Shown here: positions 44,050-56,987 of the stretch, piece after piece
How the letters are laid out: each line of letters begins with the position of its first letter
Numbering within the stretch: the first letter of the stretch is position 1
Source: Ryuthela nishihirai
Lineage: Eukaryota > Arthropoda > Arachnida > Araneae > Heptathelidae
Reading direction: 5' to 3'
Assembly: GCA_038380435.1 (NCBI GenBank)
Contig: JAWZYU010000034.1
Location: 19,075,404 to 19,139,403, forward strand
Length of the DNA stretch: 64,000 nt
Notes under the pieces: generated by a model
Seen by the model: the letters and a program-made list of their open reading frames with translations, nothing else
Databases searched by the model: none
What the model was told of the DNA's origin: nothing
Program-made: the position numbers and the translations under genes

Positions 44050-47000
44050 TTAATCCTTTTAGTGTCCAGACTGAAAAACTGGTTTACATCCAGAGGCCAA
44101 ATTTAACTTTAGAACTTTTTTGCCAAATAATTAGTAGAAGGAATTATGGCATGTTATCAGCTGGTGGATAATCCTAATCGGAGGCCATCGCAGGTACCTG
44201 AACCTTAATTAGCTAGTTGGGCATCGTCAAGCCTAAACTGGAGTAATGTGTCTCAGGCAGGCCATGTGGCTCTTGAAAAAGTCCACTTGAAAAGGAGGTG
44301 CCTGAAGTTCCTACCAGCATCGGTGACTTCAGCCTTTAGCAGAGGAGGAACAGGTCTTTGCCCCATGCCTGCGATCAGGGGGCTGTTTGATATTGTTGGC
44401 CCTACCAATCTCAATAAACCTAATTTCTTTAAAAATCCTACTAATCATTTTCTCTCTGCAGGAACGTGGAACGTGAGGACATTACATAGAGATTATTCTC
44501 TTGATGTCCTCATGCAGGAATTCCAGCGCTATAACCTAGATATTCTAGGCTTGCAAGAGACCAGATGGACAGGTAAAGGTGAGATACTTAAAAATAACTT
44601 TAAATTTCTCTTTACAGGGAGGGAGGATGGAAAGCATCACCAAGGCGTGGGTCTGCTGCTCAGCAGACATGCTAGTGATGCTCTTCTAGGATATGAGTGC
44701 ATTAATGAAAGGTTTCTTACAGCAAAATTTCAGACAAGCATTAAAGACTTGAATGTAATCTGCTGTTATGCCCCCACTGAGGATTCTGATGAGGATGAGA
44801 AGGATAGGTTTTACGGACAACTTCGGGATATTTTGAATTCTGTCAAGAAAGGAGATATTACCCTTGTTCTTGGTGACTTCAATGCCAAAGTTGGTACCGA
44901 CTCTGACATTTGGGGAGGAGTAATAGGCCCTTTTCGTATTGGTAGCTGCAATAGCAATGGGCAACGTCTCCTACAGGTATGTAAACTCAATGGATTCAGA
45001 ATAACTAACACATATTACAAACACCGCGACATACATAAATACACATGGGTTTCACCTGATGGGCTGCATAGGAATATGATTGATTATATATTAATTAACA
45101 GCAAATGGGCTAGTTCTGTTAGAAATACCAGGGCATATAGGGGAGATGAAATTGGATCTGATCATTACCTTGTTAAAAGTGTCTTGCAACTTAAACTTAA
45201 AAAGTGTTGTGCTAGGGTTAAAAAATTTACCTTTAATACCGAAGCTCTGAAAAACCCAGTTATAGCTAAAGCTTACCATGATAGGTTACTTAGTCATTAT
45301 GACAGTCATGGTTTGCTTAATACTGAAGTTGAGGAAGAATGGGGCCATTTTAAACAGGCTTTTTTGGAAACTAACAGTACTCTTTTAGGAAAAAAGGAGC
45401 AGAGGAGGCAATATTATTTAAGTGATAAGGCACTTGAGCTTATTTCAGAAAGAAGGAATTGCAAGAATGTCCTTAATCAGTACCCTACTAGTCCTAATAG
45501 AAAGGATTACAGAGAGCTTATTAATCGTGAAAAGGATCAGTTAGCTACTGATAAATATCTTTGGCTTGATGGTTTGGCTGACAAAGCTGAGGAAGCATTT
45601 AGACAGCACAACAGCAGAGAGCTGTACCAGATAGTTAATGTTTTGTGTGGTAGAAAACGGACAGGTATACAAGGATTGAAGGATAAAAAAGGTAAGGTTA
45701 TAGAAGGGGAGAATTCTGTCATGACTAGGTGGGCTGAGCATTTCAGTGATGTTCTAAACAATGTGGTTAATTCTACTCCCATTGTTTTTAATGATGATAG
45801 ATGCATTGGCAGCTTTAATGTTGGCCCTATAACACAATCTGAAGTTATTTTGGCTATCTCTAAACTTAAACTACATAAATCCCCAGGGGTAGATGAAATT
45901 ACAACCGAAATGCTTAGAGCTGGGAATGTTTCGGTTACCACTTGGATGACTAAAATTCTGAATATCTTCTATGATAAAGGCATGGTTCCTAAGGATTTTA
46001 CCAGAGCTATTGTTATCCCTATTTTCAAAAAAGGTGATCGCAGTTCTTGTGATAACTATAGGGGTATTAGCCTACTCTCTGTTCCAGGTAAAGTTCTTTC
46101 CATGATTGTGCTTAATAGAATTAAGAATCTGGTTGACAGGCAATTGCGTGATGAACAATGTGGATTCAGAAGTGGTAGGGGATGTGTGGATCAGATATTT
46201 TAATTTAGGCAGATTCTTGACAAATGTTTAGAGTTTCAGAAACCTTTGGTTGCTAGCTTTGTTGATTTCAAAAAGGCTTTCGACTCTGTTGATCGTTATA
46301 ATTTGTGGTTGATTGTGAAATCATATGGTATACCAGACAAGTTAGTTAACATAATGAAAGCTCTCTATAATAACACTGAGTCATGTGTGAGAGTTGGTAA
46401 GTCTTGTAGCAATTGGTTTAGCATTACGTCTGGTGTTCGACAAGGGTGCATCTTGTCTCCTTTTCTCTTTAGTTTGGTTGTTGATTATGTTATGCGAAAT
46501 TCACTTCAAGTGAAAGATTTTGGTCTTAATTGGGCTGGAGATACGAAAATTTCGGATTTAGATTATGCTGATGATTTAGCCCTTTTGGCAAATGACGTTG
46601 ATGAGATGAACTCTTTCATTCGAGCTGTTGATGAGATTGGTAGTAGAGTAGGTTTGGTTATAAACAGAGAGAAAACTAAAGTGATGAAAATTGGTCAGGC
46701 AGGTTGTGATTCAGTTAATCTGAATGGTTGCATTCTTGAGCAGGTGTCACAGTTTAATTACCTTGGGAGCTATGTAACTGATACTGGTGATGTGCGGCAT
46801 GAGATTAACAGACAAATAGGGATTGCTGCCGGGACTTTTAAGAATCTATGGAGATTGTGGAGAAATAAGCGTATACACCTAAAGACTAAAATTAGACTGT
46901 ATAATAGTTTGGTTCTTTCTAGGGTTAGTTATGGTAGTGAAACTTGGACGTTATGTAAACAAGATAACAGGAAACTAGATGCTTTTGATTCTAGATGCTT

Positions 47001-47362
47001 ACGCAGTATCTTGGGTACTAGGTGGTTTAACTTTGTAACTAATGATGAGGTTAGGCAAAGGAGTCTGCAACCTCCTTTAAGCAGCATATTGTGCAGAGAG
47101 AGACTCCGTTGGTTTGGCCATGTTGCCCGTATGGATAATTATAGATTGGCGAATAAGGTTATGAACAGTGTGCCTAGAGGCCTCAGAAGGAGGGGGAGAC
47201 CTAGGATGCGGTGGGCAAACAATGTCAAACAGGACCTTGTTAGAATTGGTGTGCAATGGCCGGATGCAGCTGATGTAGCTCAGGACAGATATGCTTGGAC
47301 AATTAAACTGCACGGTCTGGTTGGACCTCCGTAGCCCATGGCTGCTTGAGGATGATGATGAT
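44050..47362 (+). mobile_element. RTE-type LINE, copy B, nearly full length
   Basis: Whole coding region plus about 200-300 bp of presumed 5' UTR, ending in a GAT-type run (GAGGATGATGATGAT) just after the stop. The exact 5' boundary is not visible. I could not define a clear target-site duplication. The mirror copy is C, at 49,783-53,095. Confidence 0.9.
44248..47334 (+). pseudogene. RTE endonuclease-reverse transcriptase, copy B, one stop
   Basis: A single frame of 1,028 codons interrupted only by TAA at 46,201-46,203, where copy C has TCA. The first in-frame ATG is at 44,365, and the codon at 44,248 is GTG. The endonuclease has TWNVRTLH, LGLQETRW, LVLGDFNAKVG, MIDYILINSKW and SDHYLV. The RT has NYRGISLLSVPGKVLS, GFRSGRGC, FVDFKKAFDSVD, VRQGCILSPFLFS and DLDYADDLALLAN. 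The C-terminal region ends RLRWFGHVARM and RRRGRPRMRWANN. All catalytic residues are intact, so the lesion is recent. Confidence 0.9.
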
Positions 47363-48600
47363 ATGCCAAATTAATCAACATTTAATTCTTGATTTTCTGA
47401 AAATAAAATATTTAACAAAAAAGACCATATGTTTCATTTTAATAGGACCGTTTTAGAGTCATGTAGTAAAAAAATGCATCTGACAAACAAATAAAAATTT
47501 ATAAAAAAAAAAGCTAATAGACACAAATGATTATAATGCAAATGAATAGAAAGGCTATTTATTTCGAAATAGCAAAAAAATTTCTTGTTTAAAGTAAACA
47601 TTTCTTCCATTTTGAAATTTTTTTCTCCATACTTTGTAAAAAAGTAAAGGCTTGTTGCAGTCCAACAGACAAGTCACATTTAGAATATTTTTAATAAATA
47701 ACTAATCAGCAGAAATAGCTCATGTTATATACCAAATTAAAAAGAATTTAATTCTGAATTTTATTGAAGTAAAAATTTGAGCACTGTAGTAACATATTAA
47801 TTTCAATAAAAATTTTTACAGTGATATACAAAAAAAAAGGTACACATTTCATAATTAGTTCCAAAATCTTTATTTTTAAAAAATAGCAATTCTTTGATAA
47901 TTATCAGGAGATTTTAAAAACTTTAAGGAAAAATTTGTTAATAATAGTTCAAATCAAACTTCTGAGCTTAAATTAGGGGATTGCTTCGGCACAGAGTAAT
48001 GTTAACAAACAAATTGGCAATACCTTATATAACTTCTAAGAAATGGCAAACAAATGGCTTTAACAAATTATTTATGTCATAGTTTAATAAAATATGCATC
48101 AAATAAAAAAAGGAAATATTATTTATCAAGCTTAAATTACATATTTTTTATAAGATATCTATTAAAACAATTTAAAATGGCAATTTTTATTTTTTTTTAA
48201 AATCATTTTCTTTTATTGGACTAAAAACGGATATATACGTTCTGGACGCTGGAAGGATTAATAAATATGTTTCAGTTGCCTATAAAGTTAACGAGATATT
48301 TCTGTACGTTGGTGCTTTTTGTTTCGTTGCTGAATTGACCATGTTTTAGTCTTTTTGACTGAAAGCTGTTTCTTAAAAAGATTTGCTCTAAACGCTGATT
48401 TTGAAATCGTTTTCCGTCGTACGTTTCATTTTTCATTACCTTCCGTTCTCGTTAAATATATTATTTGTTGTAATCAAAGTTACGTTTTTGCATATAATCC
48501 CTACAAAAATTTAATCATTCTTTCTTTTACATTTTATAATGGTAATGAAAGAACAAAAATGTGTATCATATATATAATATGTGGCATGTAATGTGTTTAT

Positions 48601-48795
48601 GAGCCGTCCCAAGGCCGAGTGGTTAGCGCGCTTGGCTACTGATCTAAGAGACCTGGGTAAGGCATGGCTGTTTTTCTGCTGATGTCCTGCCATCCTCTCA
48701 GACCTTCTACTATGGCATATAAACTGACAGGCTCCTGTCAGACCTCTGTGGCAAGCAGCTGCTTGAGGGAGTATTTATTTATTATTTATTTTTTT
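48601..48795 (+). mobile_element. tRNA-derived SINE
   Basis: The head CCGAGTGGTTAGCGCGCTTG with CTACTGATCTAAGAG resembles the D-arm and anticodon-arm part of a tRNA-Ser-like gene, including a box A for RNA polymerase III. Box B is degenerate: GGGT is followed directly by AAGGC, lacking GTTCGAATCC. The body has CTGACAGGCTCCTGTCAGAC and AGCAGCTGCTTGAG, and the tail is repeated TATTT. Confidence 0.75.
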
Positions 48796-48832
48796 AATGT
48801 GTTTATAAATAGTATTTTGTCTCTCTCACAGA

Positions 48833-48915
48833 TCTATCTATGGCATATAAACTGATAGGCTCGTGTCAGACCTCTGTGGCGAGCAGCTACTTGAGGGAGT
48901 ATTTACTATTATTTT
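48833..48915 (+). mobile_element. partial SINE copy in tandem
   Basis: Repeats only the last part of the SINE (TATGGCATATAAACTGATAG to AGCAGCTACTTGAGGGAG). It may be a 5'-truncated insertion into the tail of the first copy. Confidence 0.7.
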
Positions 48916-49463
48916 TTTATTCAGCTGTGGTAACATTTTCTTCAGTAAACACTTGAATATTAACTACTTTTGTCCAGTGGTATGCAATAAAATTTAATTT
49001 AGTATCAGCTGTTGAATCCAGAATAAGTAAAAATAAATTTATAATGTGTTATTATCCTTAAATATGCCTTTGTTTTATCTTCGGGAACCAAATAATTTCA
49101 CTATATTTTGTGCATTATTACAGATTAGATTTATGGGAATGCAGCAATACAATGAAGGATTCTGGTAGAACCTATGTGCACTTAAGTTGTGCAGCTTGCA
49201 TTTTACGCTCGAATCCTTTATGATACTACTTGATACTTTTCGAAGAAGATTAAATTACACTGCGGTTCCTTTAGTCCAGAGTGTTCAGACAGAAATGATG
49301 ATGAAAGGTTTTCTTGCTCGTTGAGGCTCTGCAAACACGTATTAAACAATTTTTTTTCTTTTGCCTACCTGTTTTATTATGTTCTTATCAATTGGTATAT
49401 GAGCTTTTGTATTTTTAAACAATATAATATTTCAATAAGAAATGATTGCTATTATGGATGATG

Positions 49464-49510
49464 TACAGTCGCTCAAAAAAGTATCCGAACACTATGGTCG
49501 ATTACAGAAT
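49464..49510 (+). other. Tc1-like terminal inverted repeat, single end
   Basis: TA followed by CAGTCGCTCAAAAAAGTATC, then CGAACAC, resembles the ends of Tc1-like elements. A weak mirrored TTTGAGCACTGTA is at 47,772-47,784. The two may be ends of one non-autonomous element broken by the rearrangement, but no transposase is visible. Confidence 0.35.
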
Positions 49511-49782
49511 TCAAAAAAAAATATCTGGCAATGATTTTTTTAGAAATTAGTTTTAGAAATTATTTCTTTTTAGGAATTTAGGAATTTATTCCTTTCTATT
49601 CATTTGCATTATAATCATTTGTGTCTATTAGCTTTTTTTTTTATAAATTTTTATTTGTGTTGTCAGATGCATTTTTTTACTACATGACTCTAAAACGGTC
49701 CTATTAAAATGAAACATATGGTCTTTTTTGTTAAATATTTTATTTTCAGAAAATCAAGAATTAAATGTTGATTAATTTGGCA

Positions 49783-52700
49783 TATCATCATCATCCTCAA
49801 GCAGCCATGGGCTACGGAGGTCCAACCAGACCGTGCAGTTTAATTGTCCAAGCATATCTGTCCTGAGCTACATCAGCTGCATCCGGCCACTGCACACCAA
49901 TTCTAACAAGGTCCTGTTTGACATTGTTTGCCCACCGCATCCTAGGTCTCCCCCTCCTTCTGAGGCCTCTAGGCACACTGTTCATAACCTTATTCGCCAA
50001 TCTATAATTATCCATACGGGCAACATGGCCAAACCAACGGAGTCTCTCTCTGCACAATATGCTGCTTAAAGGAGGTTGCAGACTCCTTTGCCTAACCTCA
50101 TCATTAGTTACAAAGTTAAACCACCTAGTACCCAAGATACTGCGTAAGCATCTAGAATCAAAAGCATCTAGTTTCCTGTTATCTTGTTTACATAACGTCC
50201 AAGTTTCACTACCATAACTAACCCTAGAAAGAACCAAACTATTATACAGTCTAATTTTAGTCTTTAGGTGTATACGCTTATTTCTCCACAATCTCCATAG
50301 ATTCTTAAAAGTCCCGGCAGCAATCCCTATTTGTCTGTTAATCTCATGCCGCACATCACCAGTATCAGTTACATAGCTCCCAAGGTAATTAAACTGTGAC
50401 ACCTGCTCAAGAATGCAACCATTCAGATTAACTGAATCACAACCTGCCTGACCAATTTTCATCACTTTAGTTTTCTCTCTGTTTATAACCAAACCTACTC
50501 TACTACCAATCTCATCAACAGCTCGAATGAAAGAGTTCATCTCATCAACGTCATTTGCCAAAAGGGCTAAATCATCAGCATAATCTAAATCCGAAATTTT
50601 CGTATCTCCAGCCCAATTAAGACCAAAATCTTTCACTTGAAGTGAATTTCGCATAACATAATCAACAACCAAACTAAAGAGAAAAGGAGACAAGATGCAC
50701 CCTTGTCGAACACCAGACGTAATGCTAAACCAATTGCTACAAGACTTACCAACTCTCACACATGACTCAGTGTTATTATAGAGAGCTTTCATTATGTTAA
50801 CTAACTTGTCTGGTATACCATATGATTTCACAATCAACCACAAATTATAACGATCAACAGAGTCGAAAGCCTTTTTGAAATCAACAAAGCTAGCAACCAA
50901 AGGTTTCTGAAACTCTAAACATTTGTGAAGAATCTGCCTAAATGAAAATATCTGATCCACACATCCCCTACCACTTCTGAATCCACATTGTTCATCACGC
51001 AATTGCCTGTTAACCAGATTCTTAATTCTATTAAGCACAATCATGGAAAGAACTTTACCTGGAACAGAGAGTAGGCTAATACCCCTATAGTTATCACAAG
51101 AACTGCGATCACCTTTTTTGAAAATAGGGATAACAATAGCTCTGGTAAAATCCTTAGGAACCATGCCTTTATCATAAAAGATATTCAGAATTTTAGTCAT
51201 CCAAGTGGTAACCGAAACATTCCCAGCTCTAAGCATTTCGGTTGTAATTTCATCTACCCCTGGGGATTTATGTAGTTTAAGTTTAGAGATAGCCAAAATA
51301 ACTTCAGATTGTGTTATAGGGCCAACATTAAAGCTGCCAATGCATCTATCATCATTAAAAACAATGGGAGTAGAATTAACCACATTGTTTAGAACATCAC
51401 TGAAATGCTCAGCCCACCTAGTCATGACAGAATTCTCCCCTTCTATAACCTTACCTTTTTTATCCTTCAATCATTGTATGCCTGTCCGTTTTCTACCACA
51501 CAAAACATTAACTATCTGGTACAGCTCTCTGCTGTTGTGCTGTCTAAATGCTTCCTCAGCTTTGTCAGCCAAACCATCAAGCCAAAGATTCTTATCAGTA
51601 GCTAACTGATCCTTTACACGATTAATAAGCTCTCTGTAATCCTTTCTATTAGGACTAGTAGGGTACTGATTAAAGACATTCTTGCAATTCCTTCTTTCTG
51701 AAATAAGCTCAAGTGCCTTATCACTTAAATAATATTGCCTCCTCTGCTCCTTTTTTCCTAAAAGAGTACTGTTAGTTTCCAAAAAAGCCTGTTTAAAATG
51801 GCCCCATTCTTCCTCAACTTCAGTATTAAGCAAACCATGACTGTCATAATGACTAAGTAACCTATCATGGTAAGCTTTAGCTATAACTGGGTTTTTCAGA
51901 GCTTCGGTATTAAAGGTAAATTTTTTAACCCTAGCACAACACTTTTTAAGTTTAAGTTGCAAGACACTTTTAACAAGGTAATGATCAGATCCAATTTCAT
52001 CTCCCCTATATGCCCTGGTATTTCTAACAGAACTAGCCCATTTGCTGTTAATTAATATATAATCAATCATATTCCTATGCAGCCCATCAGGTGAAACCCA
52101 TGTGTATTTATGTATGTCGCGGTGTTTGTAATATGTGTTAGTTATTCTGAATCCATTGAGTTTACATACCTGTAGGAGACGTTGCCCATTGCTATTGCAG
52201 CTACCAATACGAAAAGGGCCTATTACTCCTCCCCAAATGTCAGAGTCGGTACCAACTTTGGCATTGAAGTCACCAAGAACAAGGGTAATATCTCCTTTCT
52301 TGACAGAATTCAAAATATCCCGAAGTTGTCCGTAAAACCTATCCTTCTTATCCTCATCAGAATCCTCAGTGGGGGCATAACAGCAGATTACATTCAAGTC
52401 TTTAATGCTTGTCTGAAATTTTGCTGTAAGAAACCTTTCATTAATGCACTCATATCCTAGAAGAGCATCACTAGCATGTCTGCTGAGCAGCAGACCCACG
52501 CCTTGGTGATGCTTTCCATCCTCCCTCCCTGTAAAGAGAAATTTAAAGTTATTTTTAGTATCTCACCTTTACCTGTCCATCTGGTCTCTTGCAAGCCTAG
52601 AATATCTAGGTTATAGCGCTGGAATTCCTGCATGAGGACATCAAGAGAATAATCTCTATGTAATGTCCTCACGTTCCACGTTCCTGCAGAGAGAAAATGA

Positions 52701-53095
52701 TTAGTAGGATTTTTAAAGAAATTAGGTTTATTGAGATTGGTAGGGCCAACAATATCAAACAGCCCCCTGATCGCAGGCATGGGGCAAAGACCTGTTCCTC
52801 CTCTGCTAAAGGCTGAAGTCACCGATGCTGGTAGGAACTTCAGGCACCTCCTTTTCAAGTGGACTTTTTCAAGAGCCACATGGCCTGCCTGAGACACATT
52901 ACTCCAGTTTAGGCTTGACGATGCCCAACTAGCTAATTAAGGTTCAGGTACCTGCGATGGCCTCCGATTAGGATTATCCACCAGCTGATAACATGCCATA
53001 ATTCCTTCTACCAATTATTTGGCAAAAAAGTTCTAAAGTTAAATTTGGCCTCTGGATGTAAACCAGCTTTTCAGTCTGGACACTAAAAGGATTAA
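49783..53095 (-). mobile_element. RTE-type LINE, copy C
   Basis: Mirror image of copy B, with its 3' end facing the spacer. It differs by scattered substitutions and small indels only. Confidence 0.9.
49812..52897 (-). pseudogene. RTE endonuclease-reverse transcriptase, copy C, two lesions
   Basis: Same protein as copy B. A TGA at 51,471-51,473 (GGA in copy B) interrupts it between endonuclease and RT. A one-base deletion at about 52,558 shifts the frame inside the endonuclease. The codon that is TAA in copy B is sense here. The RT keeps YADD and FVDFKKAFDSVD. Confidence 0.9.
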
Positions 53096-53394
53096 ATATT
53101 AAAACATTATTTATGCAGAATATTTCTTTGCTTAAGCAACCTTTTCTAATAGAAGATGAATGTGAAGAAATTACGTCATCAGTAACTGCCTAAAAACAAT
53201 GAATTTCGACAGAATAAATGAGCTGCTTCACAACAATGAATTAATTTTCGCTTCAACAGAATCAATGTTCTTGCGTAACAGATGTTACCAAGACAGCATT
53301 CAAATACAGCAAAAAAGCTCAGCAGCGTAACAATTGGTTTTCAAAATGCGAAATTATTTATACGCAGTGTCGGAAAGAAGACATCTCAGTCGGA

Positions 53395-53811
53395 TCATCT
53401 ATCTCTGGGTAACAGATCCGATGTCTCCAGTCCTGTACGAATCGTAGCTAGTTGGTACTTTTCGCGGACCAGCCGCTTTAAGCAATGTTGATTTAAATTC
53501 CTGAGTGTTAAATGCCAGAGAGTTGACTTAAATGCCTGAGTGTTGAACGAAGACGCTCGCACTGGAACGGCAATGAATTCCCAGCGAATCGCCCGAAGGA
53601 GGTGTTTGGAGCGCCGTGTAAATACAAGAATGTTGATCGGTAGAGGATGCATCCAAGGGAGGTCGTATCGGTAGTTCAAGAAAGTAGGGACTGCGGATCT
53701 TCCAAGTGTGGATGTGACTCGGTCAAACGGGTTGGACTCGGCTGTCTCTCTGTATGGTGAGACAGTATCAGTGAATGGTGGATGGTTATACTGAATGGCA
53801 AAGAATTCCAC
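53395..53811 (-). CDS. unrecognised 138-codon ORF, right arm
   Basis: Mirror copy of 43,333-43,749, differing by one residue (SPYRETAES in place of SPHRETAES). No family recognised. Confidence 0.2.
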   Translation of the reverse strand: MEFFAIQYNHPPFTDTVSPYRETAESNPFDRVTSTLGRSAVPTFLNYRYDLPWMHPLPINILVFTRRSKHLLRAIRWEFIAVPVRASSFNTQAFKSTLWHLTLRNLNQHCLKRLVREKYQLATIRTGLETSDLLPRDR

Positions 53812-54897
53812 GGATCGTCAGTGGTTGTATCACCCACGAGGTCACGTAGGGCGTGTAGATGATTCCATTTTTTACGCTCAATCGTCAGTTCCATTGAATT
53901 CGTGTGATGTGTGTATTGGTCGATTCAGTGTAGGGTGGAGGATTCGTTTCACGCGGGATTTTAAATTTTTAAACTAGTGGAATCCCACAAGATCGGTTAT
54001 TATTTCAGGGTAGGGATCCGACGAAAACGGTCACTTTTTTTGTGGCCGCTGACGCTGACTGATGAATTTACATAGTCAGTGTCAGAAGTTTATGGAATTC
54101 CCGAAACCCAACATTTTGGGTAACTGTTGATCACAAAAGTAAAAAATTTTGTGTATATATATTTTCCATTATGTTTTCCTTTGGCTTTGAATATTCCTAA
54201 TAAAACATTATATGATGCAGCGTGGTTTTTGAAACTTTATCTCTAGATGGTTTTACATTCTACATCAAAATGTTATTATAATCACCAAAAACCTATTTTT
54301 TCCTTTGCTTTACAAACAGTTTGGTAGCAAAAATTTGCTTAGTATACCTTTTTTTTTAACAAATCGAAATATTTCTCACTAATTATTTTTGACGTATCCT
54401 CGGTAATGTGTATTGTGTTGTCCCCCCCCCCCCTCAAATGTTGGGTTTATGTCCCAATGTGAGAATCAAAGAATGTATAAGAGACAAAAAGGGGCAGCGA
54501 GAAAAACCATGAAAGGCGCCCTCTTGCGACAAATTCCACTTGAGGATGTAAAGAATAATGCAGAAAAGCTGACTTTCAGGGCTTTGCATAAAATATTAAA
54601 GCAATTTAAAGTTTAAAATAAATCATCAAATATTAAATTTTGATTTTAAGTTTTATGCTAGAGAATATAAAATATAAAAATATTATTATGAAGGAATAAG
54701 CAGAAAACTCAACAATATATTTTACAAATTTAATATAAACGTTATCTTGAAAATTACCGCTGCTTATAATTTATTTTAAATTATTTAAAATGTATTGCTT
54801 TGCATTTAGCAGTTAGATTACCGGACCAAACAGAAGTTTTAAGAACTGAATTAAATAACCTTAGAAACGGCCCTTAAGTGGCACACTAATCTAAACT

Positions 54898-55076
54898 GTG
54901 ACAAAGTTGCTATTTTATCTGATTGTCGATCAGTTATTCAGTCCGGGAAGATCTAGCAACGATGAGCTTTTTTTCAGCATTTTGCAGTTGGCGAATCAAA
55001 TTATAGAAAAGGGCATTGAGTTAAACCTGCAGTGGATTCCCAGCCATTTCAGCGTTGGACTGGGGTTAATGAAATG
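54898..55076 (+). pseudogene. RNase H fragment, right arm
   Basis: Mirror of 42,062-42,243, with the same frame change between SVIQSG and LQLANQIIEKG and the same IPSHFSVG end. Confidence 0.65.
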
Positions 55077-56648
55077 TTTTACCTCTGAGCGGCGCTTTTT
55101 TGCACACCATGGGCTAAATGGCCAGGTCACATGGACCCCGAAGTCTCAGAGAAGGTTGGGGGAGGGGACCCACTGGAACAGCTGTTTGGAAGTAGTAGCC
55201 TCCCGTCGAGGCCATCCAGCGTGTTCTTTAACGTGCACAGGGTATGGCTCTATCGCCACGGCTTAATGTCCCATCCGACGGACGGCGGTCTTTCAGCGTT
55301 GGAGGAAATGAAACGTTGAAAAAATAGCTAAGGAAGCGTTATTACTTGAAAAGTGGCTCACTATTCCTGGAGGTTTCGGTTATTATAAAAGCAAAAATAA
55401 ACAAATTTTAAAAACGTTTTATTCTGGAATTCCACTGTGAATTTGCATAAGAATGCACTCTGACATTCTTATGCAGATTCGTAGTGGAATTTGAATTCTT
55501 TTTAATTATTATTACCCTTTTTTTATGTTTTTTTTTGCACACAATATGTATAAATAGGTATATTACAAGGACTGCAAAGTCTCAGAGGAGATTGGTTATG
55601 GTGACCCTCTTCTGGGTTAGGCCACTCATAGCCACCAGTGTTGCGTAACAAAGCTGTCTGTTATAGCAGACAGATGGAAGCTTCTCATCAAGGATATCCA
55701 GCATTTTGTTTAACGTGCACCTCTTTTCCCACACAGGGCATGCTTTAATGTCTCATGTGATGGATGTCAGTTCTTCCAGTGCATTGAGGCAATTTATTAA
55801 TAAAATGAAATGCTCAAATTTCCTACCAAAAAAAAAATCTTGAAAGAAAATTAGCTTTAGTTGTTTCATTATTTTTCTGCAGTTATTATTAATAAGAACC
55901 TAACTGTAACTTATTTTAAAAAATATACTAATCAGTTCCATTTTATTTCGCAAGTAATTTGAATATAGATTTTAGTTTAATTTATTTTTAACTTACAATT
56001 AGTAACGTTTCTTTTATCTTATAATAAAGAATATATATTAAGAAATATTATTTTTAGTTCCTTTGCAAATTTCATTATTATTTGAAAAAAAAATTCATTC
56101 ATTAAAAATTTTGCTCTTTCATTTTTATATTGATGAATTATCCTTACATGTTTTATGTGGTTGACCTTATCAGGTGAACATAAAATAATATAGAAAAATT
56201 CATTCACCATAAAAGATATTCCCTGGTTGGAGTGCCAAATGCCCCAGCTTTGAGATTTATATCATGCTAGACCCAAACATGCCATCTGCCAGAAAGTTGA
56301 CATCAATGGGTTGAATCCATCAGATGGGACATTGAGCCATGGTCCTATGTACAGGAGAGCCATACACTGTGCATATTAAAGGACACACTTCATGGCCTTG
56401 ACGAGAGGATGCCATCTGTCTCGTAACAGCTGTCTAGTGGGTTCTCTATCCCCACCTCCTCTGAGCCATTGAATCCTTGTGACCTGTCCATTTAGCCCAT
56501 TGTCTGCAAAAGGATGCTGCTCAGAGGAAAATCAACCTAATAACTCTCCTGCGTATGGAATCGTGGCTCAATGTTCCTTATTATGGACGGCAGCCTTTCC
56601 AAGGTTATCAGAGCCCCCTTTCTCACCGAGGGCCGGGTGAGGTTTCAG
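55077..56648. repeat. SINE/MITE-like blocks, right arm
   Basis: Mirror of 40,490-42,060: blocks at 55,077-55,317, 55,562-55,792 and 56,287-56,648, with the 27-bp-arm hairpin at 55,429-55,490 between the first two. Confidence 0.5.
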
Positions 56649-56928
56649 TGTTCATAAATCGCATAAATCCTAACATATACAAATTTAAAAATCAGTGAAA
56701 TCAAAATTGTTTTAAACAGTGAGAGTCATAGTTGATTAACATATGCATTTTGAGTTTGTTTCTCTTTTAATAGGAAAGATTGGAGGAAAAGAAACTGTTG
56801 TTTCACGTATTGCAGTTATGTTTTATAATCTGCCACCACCATAAATTAAATTATATAAAATTTTCGCGAAATTTATAACTGCTACTGTTGTGATTTCTAG
56901 ATTATTAGTTTTTAATCTAATTAAATAC

Positions 56929-56930
<2 letters not shown>

Positions 56931-56981
<51 letters not shown>

Positions 56982-56987
56982 TTTTTT
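56931..56987. repeat. (ATTT)n microsatellite
   Basis: Mirror of 40,160-40,205, about 13 units here. Confidence 0.95.

Larger units (their letters stand above)
33146..47555 (+). repeat. left arm of a giant inverted repeat
   Basis: Matches the reverse complement of 49,592-64,000 along its whole length. The sum of paired coordinates stays between 97,135 and 97,147, so net indels are about 10 bp over 14.4 kb, and point differences are few. The match ends on the inner side just after AATAGAAAGG. On the outer side the window ends first, so this arm may start before 33,146. Confidence 0.97.
47556..49591. other. unique spacer of the giant inverted repeat
   Basis: 2.04 kb present once. It holds a tRNA-derived SINE and a partial second copy, AT-rich sequence, and Tc1-like terminal sequence at the right edge. 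No gene. The arms' homology begins abruptly on both sides at AATAGAAAGG. Confidence 0.85.

Noticed and set aside
44686..45279. Antisense ORFs inside the LINEs (and mirrored ones at 51.2-52.5 kb)
   Set aside because: They are shadows of the long LINE reading frame on the other strand.
48601..48670. Possible tRNA-Ser gene
   Set aside because: D- and anticodon-arm parts fit, but the T-arm and acceptor 3' strand are missing and the sequence runs into a SINE body found elsewhere in the window.
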